Shown here: in pieces, positions 21,863 through 23,727 of the stretch | Layout: every line of letters begins with the position of its first letter | Position numbering within the stretch: position 1 is the stretch's first letter | Assembly: GCA_052033915.1 (NCBI GenBank) | Contig: JBPOJF010000019.1 | Coordinates: 1-23,727, forward strand | DNA from: CALMZY01 sp052033915 | GTDB lineage: Bacteria > Verrucomicrobiota > Kiritimatiellia > CAIQIC01 > JAGNIJ01 | Length of the DNA: 23,727 nt | Direction: 5' to 3' | Program-made: the position numbers and the translations under genes | The notes under the pieces: model-generated | Database searches by the model: none | What the model saw: the letters and a program-made list of their open reading frames with translations, nothing else | Told to the model about the DNA's origin: nothing

Positions 21863-23121
21863 GGGTTCATCTACGAGGTCGAGAAAAAAGAGCCGTCCAT
21901 CACTTTGTCGAAATGGCGACATCTCTTGTTCTTGGAGTGGGGCTGCTGTTGTGTGGCGGATGTGTGTCCATGCTTGAGCGTTTCACTTTCGGTATCAGTG
22001 TGGAGATTGGCGAGCCCTTTCCGATAGTCGCCACCGATCAGGCAGCTGGATGGGGTTCCGCGTCTCATCCGTTTATGTGTCCGCTCAGCACGAATCGGAT
22101 CATGATCACGTATTGGGTCTGTGGTGACGGCACGCGCAGCGGTGACTCCAAGGTGGATTGGCCTATGTACTCGGATGACAACGGTAAGACATGGGTTTCT
22201 GGAGACCCCATGACATGGGTTTCCAGCAATCCCACGAAGACGATTACGACCTCGTTCAAGAAAGGGGAGCGGTTTAGTTACAATCTCGGGTATTGCTTTG
22301 GATATTGCGTCCAGAGCAACGGCTTGAGAATCGGACAGGGTTGGGCTGTGCATGCTGTGGCGGGTCCGAGTTCCAAGTGTTACAGTGTGGATGCCGTGTT
22401 CAGTCGTGACGGTACTCTTTGGGAGGGGCCGGTGGCTGTGTCCTACAAGGTTCCCTCCAACCTGACGACGGACATCTACTTGTCCCAGAAAGCCGTGCAG
22501 TTGGTTGATGGGTCAATCCTTGTGGTCGGCTATACACGGTTGGGGGGGGGCTCTAAGTACTCCTGTTTGATGTTTCGGTCGACCGATGGCGGTTTTGGTT
22601 ACGAATATTGGTCCACTCCGGGCGCGCCTTCGGATGCTCCTTGGGGGGCGATTGGCGCTGGTGAGCCGGGAATTGAACTGCTGACCAGTGGTGACATTGT
22701 TTGTGTAATGAGGACGGGTACATCCAGCGCGTATTCTGAAAAAGGAGTTATTACCAAGATGCTCCAATCAACAAGTGGAGACGGCGGGCGCACATGGAAG
22801 AAGAAGTTGCTCAACCGTCCGGGAGTCATGCCTAAGCTTCTTCAAATGAGCAACGGCTTGTTGGTTTGCGCCTTTGGCAGACCGGGCAACAACCTGATGT
22901 TCAGTCTGGACAACGGCAAATCATGGGGGGCGGAGGTGGAGATCACTCCGGCTGACCTGCGGTCCACGGGGTACATGGACATCGCAGAGGTTGAGCCGGG
23001 CCGGTTGCTTGTAATCTATGATGCCTATAACACAACCCTTTCCAAGTTCTGGCTCTGGGACCCTCCGGACGAGTTCAATGGCATCTTCGGTGTGTTTGTG
23101 GATGTAAAAAGGAGGAAGTGA
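21859..23121 (+). CDS. sialidase-fold (BNR/Asp-box) lipoprotein
   Basis: A 420-residue secreted protein. A basic N-terminus, hydrophobic TSLVLGVGLLL and a CGGC box suggest a lipoprotein (Cys35; the -3 residue Cys is atypical). Five Asp-box-like turns mark a beta-propeller: SDDNGKTW (105-112), SRDGTLW (182-188), STDGGFGY (241-248), SGDGGRTW (306-313) and SLDNGKSW (349-356). This is the sialidase superfamily, usually exo-glycosidases. The canonical (F/Y)RIP arginine motif expected near the first strand is not seen; the matching place reads SHPFMCPL, so sialidase activity is doubtful. ATG 21859 overlaps the wzt stop, so its product is coupled to glycan export; it may trim, bind or recycle the polymer (inference). 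Base composition is less GC-rich than in the pump genes. Confidence 0.82.
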   Translation: MRVHLRGREKRAVHHFVEMATSLVLGVGLLLCGGCVSMLERFTFGISVEIGEPFPIVATDQAAGWGSASHPFMCPLSTNRIMITYWVCGDGTRSGDSKVDWPMYSDDNGKTWVSGDPMTWVSSNPTKTITTSFKKGERFSYNLGYCFGYCVQSNGLRIGQGWAVHAVAGPSSKCYSVDAVFSRDGTLWEGPVAVSYKVPSNLTTDIYLSQKAVQLVDGSILVVGYTRLGGGSKYSCLMFRSTDGGFGYEYWSTPGAPSDAPWGAIGAGEPGIELLTSGDIVCVMRTGTSSAYSEKGVITKMLQSTSGDGGRTWKKKLLNRPGVMPKLLQMSNGLLVCAFGRPGNNLMFSLDNGKSWGAEVEITPADLRSTGYMDIAEVEPGRLLVIYDAYNTTLSKFWLWDPPDEFNGIFGVFVDVKRRK

Positions 23122-23128
23122 TCCCCTT

Positions 23129-23727
23129 GTGAAGGTTCGGGCTTTCATTCAGGCCAGGATGAGTTCAAGACGCTTTCCTGGCAAGGTCTTGGCGTTCTTG
23201 GACGGCGTCCCTGTGATCACACGCGTTGTGAATCGCGTTTCTTGTGCTCTGCCGAAGGATTCCATTGTGGTGGTCACAAGTACAGACAAGTCGGACGATG
23301 CCTTGTCGGACGCGGCGGCCGGTTTGGGTGTCGCGGTGTATCGGGGTCCGCTTGAGAACGTATTTCGTCGATTCCAGCTATGTCTCGAATTACACCCGTG
23401 TGATTGGATTGTGCGTATTAATGCGGACAGCCCTCTGCTGGATTCGGGGCTGATCGCGTACGCTCTCAGATTCACGGATCGGAGGGATATAGATCTGGTA
23501 ACCAACGTTTTCCCGCGCACATTTCCGAAAGGACAGAGTGTCGAGATGTTCCGTTCGTCTCTACTGGTGCGGACCGACACGAACAGGTTGTCCCCCGATG
23601 AATGCGAACACGTGACCAAGCACTTCTATGCGCACCCGGAGCAATTCTCGATTTCCAACTTCCGTTCCGTGGCCAACCTGTCGGCTTTGTCCTTCGCTGT
23701 GGATGTTCCCGAGGACTTGGAGAGGCT
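23129..23727 (+). CDS. SpsF-like cytidylyltransferase (partial, cut by window end)
   Basis: The first 199 codons of a nucleotide-sugar enzyme, still open at the right edge. The start MKVRAFIQARMSSRRFPGKV contains the IQARM.S.R.PGK nucleotide-binding signature of the SpsF/COG1861 branch of CMP-sugar cytidylyltransferases (KdsB/NeuA fold). WIVRINADSPLLDSGLI (ADSP metal-binding region) follows, then YAHPEQFSISNF and a VDVPEDLER stretch. GTG 23129 is needed to keep the nucleotide-binding loop; AGGAGG lies at 23110-23115, slightly far (13 bases). Full members run about 230-250 residues. SpsF-type enzymes often sit beside nonulosonic-acid genes, so this may activate an acidic sugar for the polymer; the downstream genes needed to show that are outside the window. 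Confidence 0.88.
   Translation, partial: MKVRAFIQARMSSRRFPGKVLAFLDGVPVITRVVNRVSCALPKDSIVVVTSTDKSDDALSDAAAGLGVAVYRGPLENVFRRFQLCLELHPCDWIVRINADSPLLDSGLIAYALRFTDRRDIDLVTNVFPRTFPKGQSVEMFRSSLLVRTDTNRLSPDECEHVTKHFYAHPEQFSISNFRSVANLSALSFAVDVPEDLER

Overview
The window comes from a GC-rich, Gram-negative (diderm) bacterium. Evidence is a tripartite RND efflux system with lipid-anchored parts, a beta-barrel outer-membrane protein, and a polysaccharide export locus with OPX, co-polymerase and ABC-transporter parts. The gene types (GbsR-type regulator in an EPS locus, NusG paralogue, four-helix-bundle protein, palindromic and low-complexity intergenic repeats) would fit a PVC-type lineage such as Verrucomicrobia, Kiritimatiellota or Lentisphaerae, or a related candidate phylum. 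This is an impression only; no rRNA or core marker is present to fix it. Every convincing protein gene reads on the + strand; only the tRNA is on the - strand.

Layout. (1) 1-2000: a possible 3' end of a truncated gene, a complete tRNA-Ser(UGA) on the - strand with encoded CCA, and a polytopic membrane protein with a GT-C-like N-terminal layout. (2) 2039-8736: a drug or solvent efflux operon made of a TetR/CecR-like repressor with its own promoter and candidate operator, a membrane-fusion lipoprotein, a 1050-residue HAE1-type RND pump and a NodT/OprM-type outer-membrane factor. It ends in a spacer holding two copies of a TTCCAA-NNN-TTGGAA palindrome, a GC hairpin and a likely terminator. (3) 8759-17152: the first part of an exopolysaccharide locus. 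It has a structured leader and promoter, a BamE-like lipoprotein, a beta-barrel, an OPX/SLBB protein without an outer-membrane-spanning tail, a Wzc-like co-polymerase/tyrosine kinase with ten tyrosines in 17 residues, a polyprenyl-phosphate sugar transferase, a NusG/RfaH-type paralogue and an FkbM methyltransferase. (4) 17193-17749: a separately transcribed GbsR/MarR-like regulator with a perfect 16-bp palindrome between its promoter and start codon. (5) 17804-23727: a repeat- and hairpin-rich spacer, an O-antigen ligase/polymerase-like membrane protein, a Wzm-type permease, a decayed four-helix-bundle gene, a Wzt-type ATPase with a carbohydrate-binding C-domain, a sialidase-fold lipoprotein translationally coupled to it, and the 5' part of an SpsF-like cytidylyltransferase cut by the window edge.

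How the parts work together (inference). The sugar transferase would start the glycan on undecaprenyl phosphate. FkbM, the cytidylyltransferase product and genes beyond the right edge would decorate or feed it. Wzm/Wzt and/or a polymerase-flippase route would move it across the inner membrane. The Wzc-like and OPX proteins plus the upstream beta-barrel would carry it through the envelope. The NusG paralogue and the GbsR-like protein are the local regulators. The best leads are a hairpin motif (GGGCYCTATGGCCCG) present both in the leader of this locus and just before the OPX gene, a possible loading signal for the NusG paralogue; the OPX/beta-barrel pair; the GbsR operator; and the four-helix-bundle gene collapsed against wzt.
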